Positions 24,012 to 33,397 of a stretch of DNA of 55,898 nucleotides are shown here, piece after piece (within the stretch, counting starts at the first letter, position 1; each line of letters starts with the position of its first letter). A model generated the notes under the pieces. That model did not search any database. It was not told the origin of the DNA and worked only from the letters and a program-made list of their open reading frames with translations. The DNA comes from Rhodospirillaceae bacterium. Its GTDB lineage: Bacteria > Pseudomonadota > Alphaproteobacteria > UBA8366 > Aestuariispiraceae. The DNA is taken from assembly GCA_002709955.1 (NCBI GenBank), contig PAQY01000011.1, positions 1-55,898 on the forward strand. Direction: 5' to 3'. Made by a program: the position numbers and the translations under genes.

Positions 24012-25952
24012 TTAAAATTCCACTTTCACACCGGCATAGCCTGAAATTCCAGGCGTTCCGTAGGTCCAGACTTCTTCATATTGTTCATTCAGAAGGTTTT
24101 CCCCACGGGCATACACATCGACCCCATCGAACAGGGTGTAAGTGCCTTTCAGGTTCACCAATGTATAGGAACTCATATCCACGATGGTGCGATTGAAGGC
24201 TGTGTCGAATTCGAAATCTGTAAAGGTTCCGTTGAAATCAACGCCCAGATTCAGGTTCGCCCGGTTTTCCAGGAAGCGATAGTTCACCGCCAGGCTGGCA
24301 ACATTGGTTGGACGGCGAACCTGCTCTGTCCCATCAGACGTTTCTGCATGGGTCCAGGTGTAACTGCCGCTGACATCAATTTGGTCGGTCAGTGCCAGGT
24401 CACCAGAAACCTCGATCCCCCGGGCCCGGGAAACACCTGCTAAATTTACGGCAGTGTTACCAGATCCGGTAATCAGGTTTTCCACATCACTGTGAAAGTA
24501 AGTGACGTCCATCCGTGCCCGGTCATTCCAGAAATGCTGTTCTATCCCTGCATCCCAGCCAACGGCGTCTTCAGGTTTCAGATTTGGATTGCCGACAAAA
24601 TTGTTCGTGGTGCCAAACAGTTCCGTCAGGGTGGGGTTCTTGATCCCACTGCCATGACTGGCGTGAAATCGTGTTCCCCAATCATCCACCAGATAGGCCG
24701 CCGACACGCGATGTGTCTGGACGCTGTCGAAGCGGTCATTGTCATCATACCGTAAGCTGCCAGACAGATAGAGGCTTTCAAAAAGACCCAAATTGTATTC
24801 CGCAGCGACAGCATTATTCGTTGTGGTCAGTTTTCCTTGCCTCAGAAAACTGGCCTTCATCGTGTCTTTCTCTGATTCCGCAAGCAGGGTGATATCGTGT
24901 TCGGCCATCGCGGCGCTTGGCGTATCGAATGAAACGGTCGTCTGATATCCGTATTTCCGCTTACTCCCATCGGCGAAACTGCTTGTTGCCCTATTCGTGC
25001 GGCTGTCATCTTTGTCGCTCGAATATGCGGCCTCAATTCGGTGGGTCCAGACGCCCTTAAACGGATCCAGCGTTACGCCCAACCGACCATAGCGTTGGTT
25101 CGTTGTGGTATCTGAATCCTGATCGAATGCGCCGGTCCCTCCCGCGAAGCCATCGGTTTCAAAAAATGCCTTTGTCGCACGAACAGCAGCATCCAGGCTC
25201 AGCCAATCGGTTGGATCAACACCGCCATTCAGCGAGAATGTGTCATTTGTATAGCCGTCGGCTTCTGTATTCCCACGGGCTTCTGACGCATTTGATATCC
25301 CACCCGTTTGATAGTGAGAGACAGTGCCTGAGATGTTAAAATGCTCATTGCCATACCGAAGGGCCGCACCAGCATCGCCTGTTTCGAAGCTTCCGCCCTC
25401 GATATGAGCAGATCCTGTTACGCCATCCCGTCCGCGTTTTGTGGTGATGTTGATGACACCACCGATCGCATCGCTGCCAAACAAGGCGGATTGCGGACCC
25501 CGTACTACTTCTATGCGTTCAATATCATCGGTCATCAACCGGGCGAAATCATAGCTTGATCCCGCGCTTTGGTCGTTCACTTCGATCCCATCAATAACCA
25601 CCAGGACGTGATCACTTTCCGTCCCCCGGATACGCACCGCCGTCAGCGCACCAGCGGCACCAGATCGGTTGACAGCAAGGCCGGGAACAGTTCGCAAAAC
25701 ATCAGACACAAAGGCTTGCCCGCGTCGTTCTAATTCCTCAGACGTAATCACCGTGACAGAGCTTCCAACATGCTCTGCTGGCAATACGATGCGGCTTGCG
25801 GATACCACAATTCCTGGAACCAACATGACAGTTCCACCCTCCTGGGCATGGGCTGTTGTCATTTCGGCCGTTGCGATAAGAACTGTCACCATGAAAGCCC
25901 CCATCCACGTAAACACCTGTCCAGCGGGTGTCGTTTCGTCAAAAAGTCTCAT
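24012..25952 (-). CDS. btuB: TonB-dependent vitamin B12 receptor
   Basis: This is a 646-aa outer-membrane receptor. A signal-like N-terminus ending at AHAQEGG is followed by a TonB-box-like PGIVVSASRI, the plug domain (SEELERRGQAFVSDVLRTVPGLAV, RIRGTESDHVLVVIDGIEVND, RIEVVRGPQSALFGSDAIGGVINI) and a 22-strand type barrel that ends in the terminal aromatic GYAGVKVEF. BtuB-like features are the short length and the plug sequence. The riboswitch upstream identifies cobalamin as the probable ligand. It is the first gene of the operon. Confidence 0.92.
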   Translation of the reverse strand: MRLFDETTPAGQVFTWMGAFMVTVLIATAEMTTAHAQEGGTVMLVPGIVVSASRIVLPAEHVGSSVTVITSEELERRGQAFVSDVLRTVPGLAVNRSGAAGALTAVRIRGTESDHVLVVIDGIEVNDQSAGSSYDFARLMTDDIERIEVVRGPQSALFGSDAIGGVINITTKRGRDGVTGSAHIEGGSFETGDAGAALRYGNEHFNISGTVSHYQTGGISNASEARGNTEADGYTNDTFSLNGGVDPTDWLSLDAAVRATKAFFETDGFAGGTGAFDQDSDTTTNQRYGRLGVTLDPFKGVWTHRIEAAYSSDKDDSRTNRATSSFADGSKRKYGYQTTVSFDTPSAAMAEHDITLLAESEKDTMKASFLRQGKLTTTNNAVAAEYNLGLFESLYLSGSLRYDDNDRFDSVQTHRVSAAYLVDDWGTRFHASHGSGIKNPTLTELFGTTNNFVGNPNLKPEDAVGWDAGIEQHFWNDRARMDVTYFHSDVENLITGSGNTAVNLAGVSRARGIEVSGDLALTDQIDVSGSYTWTHAETSDGTEQVRRPTNVASLAVNYRFLENRANLNLGVDFNGTFTDFEFDTAFNRTIVDMSSYTLVNLKGTYTLFDGVDVYARGENLLNEQYEEVWTYGTPGISGYAGVKVEF

Positions 25953-26288
25953 CTACTTCCTCCAATCGGTTATGCCGAACGGAAGAGCTGCGAGGCATCA
26001 TCACCCCGACGAATCGAAACCAGCTTGAGGAAGGAGCACGCAAAGACACACGCCGCGCATAAGGTCTCCCCCAAGCCCGATGCGAAACGCCCTGATTGAT
26101 GCATGCTGATCGCGGCCCGCCCTGAACGACGTTCCGCGTCTTGAACGGATTTCGGCTGTAGCGAGAACAGATGGCCGGAACCATCCTTGCACCCCGCGGG
26201 CCGCGAACCGTTCAACGGACGCACCTAGCAAGGCGCCACCGCGAACGGACTAAAGCCCGCGCCTCCGGCAGTCCCCGACCGGTGGCAA
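25953..26288 (-). promoter_or_regulatory. Long btuB leader between riboswitch and start codon, with hairpin
   Basis: About 330 bases separate the aptamer from btuB. A strong stem lies directly after the aptamer: GCCACCG (26235-26241) pairs with CGGTGGC (26280-26286) and encloses GGAC/GTCC (26247-26250 and 26271-26274). This is the natural place for the expression platform. Minus-strand frames here (for example 25970-26224) overlap one another, lack good ribosome sites and match no known family, so they are not called as genes. Confidence 0.55.
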
Positions 26289-26502
26289 GAGTGACGCGGC
26301 CTCTGGCAGGTCTCCTGGCTCACGGGTCATAAACGGACGGCCGGTCTTCCCGATCCTATAAGCCGATCAGTGACCAAATCTGGCCGCCGTCTCGCCGCTC
26401 ACAGTTGCGGGGACAGCCCCGGATCGCACCTCCCTGATGGGTACGGCACTACCGGCGTTCCCTTTTAATCCCCCCGAACTAAGTCGGTCAGGGGAACCAA
26501 GG
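26289..26502 (-). ncRNA. Cobalamin (B12) riboswitch
   Basis: Read on the minus strand, the element has all the hallmark blocks in order: AAAAGGGAACGCCGGT, the GGGAGGTGCGATCCGGGGCTG core, TCCCCGCAACTGT, and the B12 box AGCCAGGAGACCTGCC (complement of 26305-26320). It lies upstream of btuB in the same direction. B12 binding should reduce expression of the whole btuB-btuFCD operon. The ends are approximate. Confidence 0.96.
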
Positions 26503-26621
26503 GCCACATGCCGTCATTACAATTGATTATTAATACGCGCAAGAAAAATGAACCTGGAGAGTATCAATCATGCGTATCACGACGGCCACGCTATCCTGCA
26601 TCTTGTGCGCTGGATATGCCG

Positions 26622-28664
26622 TCAGGGTTTTTGTTTCCGTTTCAACGGGCTGTGCGCGGCGGCGGGATGGGGTTTTTCCTGCTTTTTTTCTGTCGCTCTG
26701 GCGGGTTTGGGTTTGAACATTTTGCCCTTCAGCTTTTTCGGCGTCTTGCTCCAGGGGCGTTTGTTATCGGATTTTTCCGACTTGCGATCTTGTGAGGCGT
26801 GGTCGGTGGAGTCCTTGGGCGGCGCGTGCCGGACTTTTTCCTGGCGCGGCGGCGCACCCAGGGGTTTCACATGGACCTGTGCGGGGGCGACCTGTGCGGG
26901 GGGAACCTGTGCAGGGGGGGCGGAAGATGCGGGTGCTGAGGATGCCGGACGGGATGTCATCGCAGGGGACGACGGTGCCTTGGATTGTTTACGCGGCGGT
27001 CGTGCGGGGCGGGATGGTCCCCGGTCTGATCCCCGATCTGATCCTCTCTCCGGGGCATTTTGCACCGGGGGCGCGCCAGCCAGACGGATAACCGAAATCG
27101 ACTTTTCCAATGTCCCGTTCGGGCCCAGGCCACCCAGAAACTGATCGACGCAGTGGGGGGCCAATTCTACATAGGTGATCCGGGGTTGGATGCGGATCGG
27201 GCCGATATCTGCCTTGGTCAGATTGCCCGCCCGGCATAACAGCGGCAACAGCCAGCGCGGTTCTGCCGATTGTTCCCGCCCGACCGACAGGGAAAACCAG
27301 ACCCCGTCTTTGAAGTCATCCCGTTGCTTTCGGTTCTGCTCTGGCACGGGGGCGACATCCTGCAATTCTTCAGGGGCGGCCATGGCGGAAAGCTGCTGGC
27401 GAATGAAGGCACCGGCAATCTGTTCCGGGCTGTGCCGGGCCAATAATTCCTGGGCGAATTGCGCTTCGTTTTCGGTCAAGACTTCGGTCAAGGACGCGTC
27501 CGACAGCAAGCGTTCGCGATCGCGCGCAATGACATCATCCGCGGTTGGTGGCGTTTCCCAGGTCGCGTTGATTGACGCACTGTCCAACAGCCGCTCTGCC
27601 CGTCGGCGCGCATTCTGGGGCACGATCAGCGCACAAACCCCCTTGCGCCCAGCCCGCCCCGTGCGGCCGCTTCGATGCAACAAGGTTTCACTGGTTTTTG
27701 GAATATCGGCATGAATGACCAGTTCCAGATTGGGCAGATCGATCCCCCGTGCGGCAACGTCTGTTGCGACACAGACCCGGGCACGGCCATCACGCATTGC
27801 CTGCAACGCATGGGAACGCTCATTCTGGCTCAGTTCCCCTGACAGGGCGACAACGGCAAAACCCCGATTGTTAAACCGGCTGGTCAGATGATTGACCGCC
27901 GCGCGGGTGGCGCAAAAAACCAGAGCATTTTTGGCATCATAAAAGCGCAGCACATTGATGATGGCGTTTTCCTGATCCTTTGGCGCGACCATCAGGGCGC
28001 GATAGTCGATGTCCAGATGCTGTTTCTGTTCCGATACAACATTGACCCGGACAGCATCGCGTTGATAGCGCTTGGCCAGTGTCTCAATGGATTTCGGAAC
28101 GGTCGCGGAAAACATCAGGGTGCGTCGGTCCTTTGACGCTGAATCCAGAATGAATTCCAGATCGTCCCGGAAGCCCAGATCCAGCATTTCGTCAGCCTCA
28201 TCCAGGACCACAGCTTTCAGCCCGGATGGATTGAAGGAGCCACGCTCTATATGGTCCCGCAGACGACCCGGCGTGCCAACGACGATATGCGCACCATTTT
28301 GCAGCGCGCGGCGCTCGTCACGCATATCCATGCCCCCGACGCAGGAGGCGAAGGCCGCGCCGGTCATTTCGTACAGCCACTGCAATTCACGTTTGACCTG
28401 TAGTGCCAATTCACGGGTTGGCGCGACGATCAGGGCCAAAGGCGTCGATGCACGCGCGAAACGATCCGCGCCCTCCAGCAGGTCGCCTGCCATCGCCATT
28501 CCGAAAGCAATTGTCTTACCCGAGCCAGTTTGCGCCGAAACCAGCGCGTCGGCCCCTACCAGGGTTGGGGCCAGCACCGCGTTCTGGACCGGGGTTAATG
28601 TTTCATAACCGCGTTTCGTCAACGCCTGAGCCAGCATCGGAACGACGCTTTCGAACCCTATCAT
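26622..28664 (-). CDS. DEAD-box RNA helicase with DbpA-type RNA-binding domain
   Basis: This 680-aa protein carries all DEAD-box motifs: the Q motif with TPVQ near 23, AQTGSGKT near 44-51, PTRELA near 82, GTPGR near 130, DEAD near 155-158, SAT near 186, and HRSGRTGRAG near 330. After the helicase core, residues of about 485-550 (SVGREQSAEPRWLLPLLCRAGNL, KADIGPIRIQ, TYVELAP) form a DbpA-type RNA-binding domain as in DeaD/CsdA and DbpA. The last 120 residues are a Pro/Ala/Lys/Arg-rich tail with imprecise repeats (PPAQV, GSDRG). Likely roles are ribosome assembly or cold-related RNA remodelling. Confidence 0.9.
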   Translation of the reverse strand: MIGFESVVPMLAQALTKRGYETLTPVQNAVLAPTLVGADALVSAQTGSGKTIAFGMAMAGDLLEGADRFARASTPLALIVAPTRELALQVKRELQWLYEMTGAAFASCVGGMDMRDERRALQNGAHIVVGTPGRLRDHIERGSFNPSGLKAVVLDEADEMLDLGFRDDLEFILDSASKDRRTLMFSATVPKSIETLAKRYQRDAVRVNVVSEQKQHLDIDYRALMVAPKDQENAIINVLRFYDAKNALVFCATRAAVNHLTSRFNNRGFAVVALSGELSQNERSHALQAMRDGRARVCVATDVAARGIDLPNLELVIHADIPKTSETLLHRSGRTGRAGRKGVCALIVPQNARRRAERLLDSASINATWETPPTADDVIARDRERLLSDASLTEVLTENEAQFAQELLARHSPEQIAGAFIRQQLSAMAAPEELQDVAPVPEQNRKQRDDFKDGVWFSLSVGREQSAEPRWLLPLLCRAGNLTKADIGPIRIQPRITYVELAPHCVDQFLGGLGPNGTLEKSISVIRLAGAPPVQNAPERGSDRGSDRGPSRPARPPRKQSKAPSSPAMTSRPASSAPASSAPPAQVPPAQVAPAQVHVKPLGAPPRQEKVRHAPPKDSTDHASQDRKSEKSDNKRPWSKTPKKLKGKMFKPKPARATEKKQEKPHPAAAHSPLKRKQKP

Positions 28665-28869
28665 TATATCTCTTTCAGTGTGTTGGTCGGTCCAACATCT
28701 GCAACACCGTTAAGGATGCGCGCGACTGCGCAATCCAGGGCATGACCGAACTGCCCTGATCAGGGGTCTTGTACGGCGTGTCAGGCCCGGCGTAAAGCGC
28801 GACAACAGTCACCCGCGACGGACACCCCCTCTTTTGGTGCCACAGCGCACCTTAACATCAGGCCTCAGA

Positions 28870-29598
28870 TCACGCGGCCTTTAGACCCATTACCGCCTTT
28901 TGCACAGCCCTGGCGATTTCAACGGCGTTTGGCGTATCGGAATGAATACAGACGGTTTCCGCCCGAACCTTCAGGGGAACACCATTAATGGATGCGATTG
29001 TTCCCGTGCTGACCGCATCCATAACACGGCTGGCCGCGACAGCAGGATCAACGGCGTGGTGTTCCCGCGTGATCAGCAGCCGACCGTCATCATCATAGTC
29101 CAGGTCGGCAAAGAATTCGGCCTGAAAGTCATGACCGCGCGCGCCATAGACCGTTTCATGCAGGGTATTGGCCAGACCAAGCACCGGCACCTTATAAACA
29201 TCCGCAGCATCCGCAACAGCATGGGCGATGTGTTCCATCCGCGCGGCCATGCCATACAAGGCACCATGGGGCTTTATATGGGACAGGGGCATGCCTGCCT
29301 GATCCAGAAATGCCTTCAGCGCACCGATCTGGTACAGGATGATGTTCGCCATCTCTTCGCGATCAATCTTCATCTCGCGCCGCCCAAACCCCGCCAAATC
29401 GGGTAAAGAGACATGCGCCCCGACCTTTACGCCATGCTTCTGCGCCAGTTCCACGGTGTGGCGCATATGATTAGGGTCGGACCCATGAAATCCACAGGCA
29501 ACATTGGCCTGTGAAATGAAGGGCATAACACCTTCGTCATCCCCCATTTTATACAGCCCGAAACTTTCCCCCATGTCGCAATTGATTTCGACCGACAT
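28870..29598 (-). CDS. pxpA: 5-oxoprolinase subunit A (LamB/YcsF family)
   Basis: This 242-aa protein matches the LamB/YcsF family over its whole length: EINCDMGESFG, ISQANVACGFHGSDPNHM near 30-47, VGAHVSLPDLAGFGRR, HIKPHGALYGMA near 120-131 and CIHSDTPNAVEIA near 218-230. PxpA with PxpB and PxpC hydrolyses 5-oxoproline to glutamate using ATP. The ATG at 29598 has GGGAG 8 bases upstream; the longer frame is rejected. Unusually, neither pxpB nor pxpC is adjacent: the neighbours are a TetR-family gene (84 bases upstream) and the DEAD-box helicase. Confidence 0.9.
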   Translation of the reverse strand: MSVEINCDMGESFGLYKMGDDEGVMPFISQANVACGFHGSDPNHMRHTVELAQKHGVKVGAHVSLPDLAGFGRREMKIDREEMANIILYQIGALKAFLDQAGMPLSHIKPHGALYGMAARMEHIAHAVADAADVYKVPVLGLANTLHETVYGARGHDFQAEFFADLDYDDDGRLLITREHHAVDPAVAASRVMDAVSTGTIASINGVPLKVRAETVCIHSDTPNAVEIARAVQKAVMGLKAA

Positions 29599-29682
29599 AA
29601 ACAAACTCCCCTTCCCATCATGGCTTCTGCGCTGGCATTTTATCATCGGATCCCCCAAATGGTGGCTGAGGGACAGGCGCTG

Positions 29683-30354
29683 CTATCGACGATAAGCCTG
29701 AACCATGCGGGGGGCAAGCTGTCGGGTCGTGACAGGCGGCATTTCCTGAGAGTGAACCAAGGCCCCGGCCTCCCCAGAGGGGCCCAACACCATCATACAG
29801 GCAATCCGGACCAAATCGTCTATTTGGTGTTCAGAACACCGGAAACGGCTGGTTACGATCAAGCCATCAAACGTCAAAATCACAAATCGTGAAAACTCTG
29901 TATTCTGTCCGAACATGGCGCGACGGTCTGCGGGAATGCAATGCTGCAACAGATCATTCAATCGGTCTTCCAAATATAGAACCGTATTCCGACATTCGGC
30001 ATCATCCGGCGGTGACGTCGCGATACCGTGCACAAAATTCGCCGCAAGATTGCTGTTGGCTGCCGGGATTTTTTCCCATAACCCGTATAGGACATGTTCC
30101 AGTTTGCCTGTCGGGTCCGTGATTTTTTGAATTTCCTTTTCCAGCGCATTCATTTCTTCGACCAGCCATTGACGCAGAACCGCCCACAGAATTTTAAATT
30201 TTGATGGAAAATAGACATACAGGCTGGCAGGGGAGACACCGGCTGTATGGGCGATTTCAACAAGGGACGTCGCCGCGTAATCCTTTTGAGAGAACAGGTC
30301 AAAAGCGGCCCGCATAATGGCATCCCGTACGATTGCTTTCTTAACCTGTGCCAT
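29683..30354 (-). CDS. TetR/AcrR-family transcriptional regulator
   Basis: This is a 223-aa protein. The N-terminal helix-turn-helix reads VRDAIMRAAFDLFSQKDYAATSLVEIAHTAGVSPASLYVYFPSKFKIL in parts (residues 9-56), the TetR signature. The C-terminal ligand domain is all-helical and not recognisable to a subfamily. GGAGG stands 8 bases before the ATG at 30354; other ATG or GTG codons at 30360, 30369 and 30372 fit less well. It is transcribed toward pxpA and may regulate it and itself. An 8-bp inverted repeat lies immediately upstream. Confidence 0.85.
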   Translation of the reverse strand: MAQVKKAIVRDAIMRAAFDLFSQKDYAATSLVEIAHTAGVSPASLYVYFPSKFKILWAVLRQWLVEEMNALEKEIQKITDPTGKLEHVLYGLWEKIPAANSNLAANFVHGIATSPPDDAECRNTVLYLEDRLNDLLQHCIPADRRAMFGQNTEFSRFVILTFDGLIVTSRFRCSEHQIDDLVRIACMMVLGPSGEAGALVHSQEMPPVTTRQLAPRMVQAYRR

Positions 30355-30367
30355 TTTCATGTCCTCC

Positions 30368-30390
30368 ATCACCCTGAGAACAAGGGTGAT
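30368..30390. promoter_or_regulatory. Inverted repeat before the TetR-family gene, possible operator
   Basis: ATCACCCT (30368-30375) and AGGGTGAT (30383-30390) form a perfect 8-bp inverted repeat with a 7-base spacer, directly upstream of the ribosome site of the TetR-family gene. The size fits a TetR-dimer operator. The same sequence would fold as an RNA hairpin next to the Shine-Dalgarno, or weakly end the cco transcript. Confidence 0.5.
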
Positions 30391-30422
30391 CCTATCCCGT
30401 CGAAAAAATCCGCAGCGCAGGA

Positions 30423-30584
30423 TTATCGACGTGTCTTTTCTTCGTCCGGCTCTTCATTCAACGCCCGCCACGCATCACCGTCCAGATCGGTATATTGACC
30501 GGATTTCAGGGACCACAGGAATGCCAGCAGGCCGATCAGGCCCAACACCAAAGCGGCGGGGATTAGGATTACAAGGATGCTCAT
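30423..30584 (-). CDS. ccoS: Cbb3 oxidase maturation protein CcoS
   Basis: This is a 53-aa protein: SILVILIPAALVLGLIGLL is a single membrane helix, followed by FLWSLKSGQYTDLDGDAWRAL, the CcoS signature with 'F.WslksGQydDldgda.riL'. The tail is acidic and charged (NEEPDEEKTRR). The ATG overlaps the ccoI stop by ATGA. CcoS is needed for heme insertion into the cbb3 oxidase. Confidence 0.93.
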   Translation of the reverse strand: MSILVILIPAALVLGLIGLLAFLWSLKSGQYTDLDGDAWRALNEEPDEEKTRR

Positions 30585-32890
30585 CCGACCTCTCCCACCG
30601 TTTGGATAGTGGGATGCGCACCTTGTCGTTGCGTTACCGCTGCAAACTTCTGAGGAATTTTACGACGCGCAGATGGCAGGTTCAGGCGCAATGCGTTGGC
30701 GATCACCAGACAGGAGGAACCCGACATCGCAATCGCGGCAACCAACGGCGTCGCATATCCTGCAACAGCCACCGGAACCGCGATCAAATTATAGACCACC
30801 GCCAATCCAAAATTCTGATAAATCAAGCTGCGGGCCTGGCGCGAAATTGTGATCGCCATCCGCACTGCATCCAGGCTGTTGGACAGAAATACGAAACCAG
30901 ACGCACGCCGCCCGACATCGGATGCTGTGGATGGCGCAATCGACGCATCCGCCGCATTCAGCGCCGGGGCATCATTAATGCCATCCCCCACCATCAAAAC
31001 GTGATACCCGTTTGATTGCAGGGATTGTATTCGCGCGATCTTGTCTGCGGGGCTCATCCCCGCCTGAACCTGAGCGATACCCAGAGTGTCGGCAACATGG
31101 GCAACCTTGGCGGCAGAGTCACCAGACATCACTTCTGGCGCAAAACCCTGGCCGCGCAGCCATGCGACGGTTTCCACCGCACCGTCCCGGATTGTTTCAT
31201 CAAAATAGTACAGATCCAGGGCGCAACCGTCGCGGCTGAAGACAACGCTGTCCTGACCGTCTTCCATCCTGTCTTTCAAGGCCCAGGATGCCTTCCCCAA
31301 TCGATAGCGACTGCCATCGCGTTCCGCTTCCACGCCTTTGCCAGGTTCTTCCCGCAGGTTGTCCCAGGATTCCGGATCCACGACCAGGGACAGGTCTTCA
31401 CAGGCTGTCACCAAAGCCCGTGAATAAGGATGCCGACTGGCCATTGCCAAAGATCCCGCAAGGCGCAGTACCTTTGGATTATGGCGTTCTGCCTGGCGCA
31501 GGGCCGGATTCCCCGTTGTCAATGTGCCGGTCTTATCGAACAGAACCTTATCGACCTGTGCCATTTTCTCCAGGGCTGATCCGTCGCTAAGCAGAATGCC
31601 CTGACGCGCCAAGCGTCCAGCGGCAACGACCTGCACAATCGGCACAGCAAGGCCCAGGGCACAGGGGCAGGTAATGATCAGCACGGCAATGGCGGTATAG
31701 ATGGCGTGGTGCCAGTCACCCGTCACACTGACCCAGCCAATGAATGTCAGCAAGGCGGCCAGATGAACCGTTGGCGCATAAATCGCCGCAGCCCTGTCAG
31801 AAATACGCCGAAATCTGGGTTTCGCACTTTCTGCGGCTTCCAGCATCGAAACCATTTCTGCCAGAAAGGATTGCCGGGCCGGTCGCGTGGCCCGCAGGAT
31901 CACCGGTGCCCCAACCGCAAGAGCACCTGCGGGAAAGGCTATGCCCGGTTTGGCGGCTACCGGGTCACTTTCCCCGGTGGCGATTGCGCAATCAATTTCG
32001 CCATCTCCACTGACGACGATGCCGTCAACGGGCAGGTATTGGCCGGGGGCAACAAACAAAACCATGCCTGGTACCACCGACTCCAGCGGTACCCAATCGC
32101 GGCTTCCATCCTGTGCGATCACGGTCGCGCCGCTGGGGGCCATACGCCCCAGGCTGGCAACAGCACCGCGCGCCCGTTCACGCATCACATGGTCCAGAAC
32201 GCGCCCGATCAACAGGAAGAACAGCAATGTTATCGACGCATCGAAATAGGCATTTTCGCCGTGATTGGATGTCTCATACACACTCATCCCCAGCGCCAGG
32301 ATAACGGCCAGAGAGATCGGAACATCCATCGTCAAATGTCCGGCCTTTAGCGCACGCAACGCGGGCCGAAAAAAGGGCTGACCGGCATAGCCAACCGCAG
32401 GAATGGCGATCAGAGCGGAAATCCAGTGAAACATATCACGGGTCGGACCTTTCGCCCCGGACCAGATGGAAACGGATAGCAACATGACATTGGCCGCCGC
32501 AAATCCGGCGACCCCCAGGGACAGCAGCAGGCGGCCCAGCGTATCATCCTTGCGCGCCGCCGATCCATTATCCAAATGCGCCTGATAGCCCAGGCCCGCC
32601 AACGCACCGAAAACAGCCCCCGGATCCACATCCTGCCGCGTCCAATGCAGGACAAGCCGTTTGGCTGACAGGTTGACCCTGGCCTGTTTGACACAGGGCA
32701 GCGCCCCCATTGCCTTTTCTATCGCAGACAGGCACCCGCCACAGTGTATGCCGGGAATGAATATATGGGTCTGGATCAATCCGTCACCAGCATTGGTGCT
32801 GGCAAACAGAACCTCGTCCCGGGACGGATATCCGTCCTGTCCACCCGACGGCATCGGTTGATAGACTTGCGTGGGGACACAACAGCTCAT
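30581..32890 (-). CDS. ccoI: Copper-transporting P1B-type ATPase CcoI (FixI)
   Basis: This 769-aa protein has a heavy-metal-associated domain GIHCGGCLSAIEKAM near 45-60, about eight membrane helices, the intramembrane CPC in TCPCALGLAVP near 405, the phosphorylation site DKTGTLT near 450 and the hinge GDGINDAP near 645. An extra N-terminal CC pair (MSCC) is present. CcoI supplies copper for the CuB site of the cbb3 oxidase. It is coupled by 4-base overlaps to ccoH before and ccoS after. Confidence 0.95.
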   Translation of the reverse strand: MSCCVPTQVYQPMPSGGQDGYPSRDEVLFASTNAGDGLIQTHIFIPGIHCGGCLSAIEKAMGALPCVKQARVNLSAKRLVLHWTRQDVDPGAVFGALAGLGYQAHLDNGSAARKDDTLGRLLLSLGVAGFAAANVMLLSVSIWSGAKGPTRDMFHWISALIAIPAVGYAGQPFFRPALRALKAGHLTMDVPISLAVILALGMSVYETSNHGENAYFDASITLLFFLLIGRVLDHVMRERARGAVASLGRMAPSGATVIAQDGSRDWVPLESVVPGMVLFVAPGQYLPVDGIVVSGDGEIDCAIATGESDPVAAKPGIAFPAGALAVGAPVILRATRPARQSFLAEMVSMLEAAESAKPRFRRISDRAAAIYAPTVHLAALLTFIGWVSVTGDWHHAIYTAIAVLIITCPCALGLAVPIVQVVAAGRLARQGILLSDGSALEKMAQVDKVLFDKTGTLTTGNPALRQAERHNPKVLRLAGSLAMASRHPYSRALVTACEDLSLVVDPESWDNLREEPGKGVEAERDGSRYRLGKASWALKDRMEDGQDSVVFSRDGCALDLYYFDETIRDGAVETVAWLRGQGFAPEVMSGDSAAKVAHVADTLGIAQVQAGMSPADKIARIQSLQSNGYHVLMVGDGINDAPALNAADASIAPSTASDVGRRASGFVFLSNSLDAVRMAITISRQARSLIYQNFGLAVVYNLIAVPVAVAGYATPLVAAIAMSGSSCLVIANALRLNLPSARRKIPQKFAAVTQRQGAHPTIQTVGEVG

Positions 32891-33396
32891 TCTTTTGATG
32901 CTCCGATATCACTTGTCTGGACCATAAACCGATATCGTTTGGTCCAATCCGCCTGACCCGGTATTTCAACGCGCACATCTGCGGCCCAAATACCCAACGG
33001 CAATTCGTGCTTAAGGGTGAATTCACCAGCCGTTGCGGCCACAAGGCGGACCTCGTGATCCAATTGTTCCGCCACAGGGCGCCGCAGAACAACATGCGCG
33101 ATATCACCCTGCACAGGCACGCCATTGGCATCGGTCAATTGAAGAGTCAGGACACCATGGCTGTACGTGAATTGATCTGACCATCCCAGGCTGGCCTGCT
33201 TACGCTCCTGGGCCAGATGGTCATTGAATTGCTGGCTGGCGACATAGGAATTTTTCACCACCAAGCCGGTCCAACTGTTGCTGGCAAAATACGCCAGGGT
33301 CAGGTTCACAATGATCGTGACACCGAAAAACACCGCCAGCACCCCCAGCATGTGCCAACCCGTAAAGTGTCGTGGTTTCAGGGTCAATGGTGTCAT
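32887..33396 (-). CDS. ccoH: CcoH (FixH) cbb3 assembly protein
   Basis: This 169-aa protein has a short cytoplasmic start (MTPLTLKPRHFTGWHMLG), one membrane helix (VLAVFFGVTIIVNLTLAYFA) and a periplasmic FixH domain with WTGLVVKNSYVASQQFND and LQLTDANGVPV. The ATG at 33396 follows the ccoG stop by one base and has AGGAG upstream; the longer frame to 33480 overlaps ccoG and is rejected. CcoH helps to stabilise the oxidase complex. Confidence 0.92.
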   Translation of the reverse strand: MTPLTLKPRHFTGWHMLGVLAVFFGVTIIVNLTLAYFASNSWTGLVVKNSYVASQQFNDHLAQERKQASLGWSDQFTYSHGVLTLQLTDANGVPVQGDIAHVVLRRPVAEQLDHEVRLVAATAGEFTLKHELPLGIWAADVRVEIPGQADWTKRYRFMVQTSDIGASKE

Positions 33397-33397
33397 T

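Noticed and set aside
25970-26224. Possible leader peptide upstream of btuB
   Set aside because: Several overlapping frames exist, none with a ribosome site or known family; the region is better seen as riboswitch leader.
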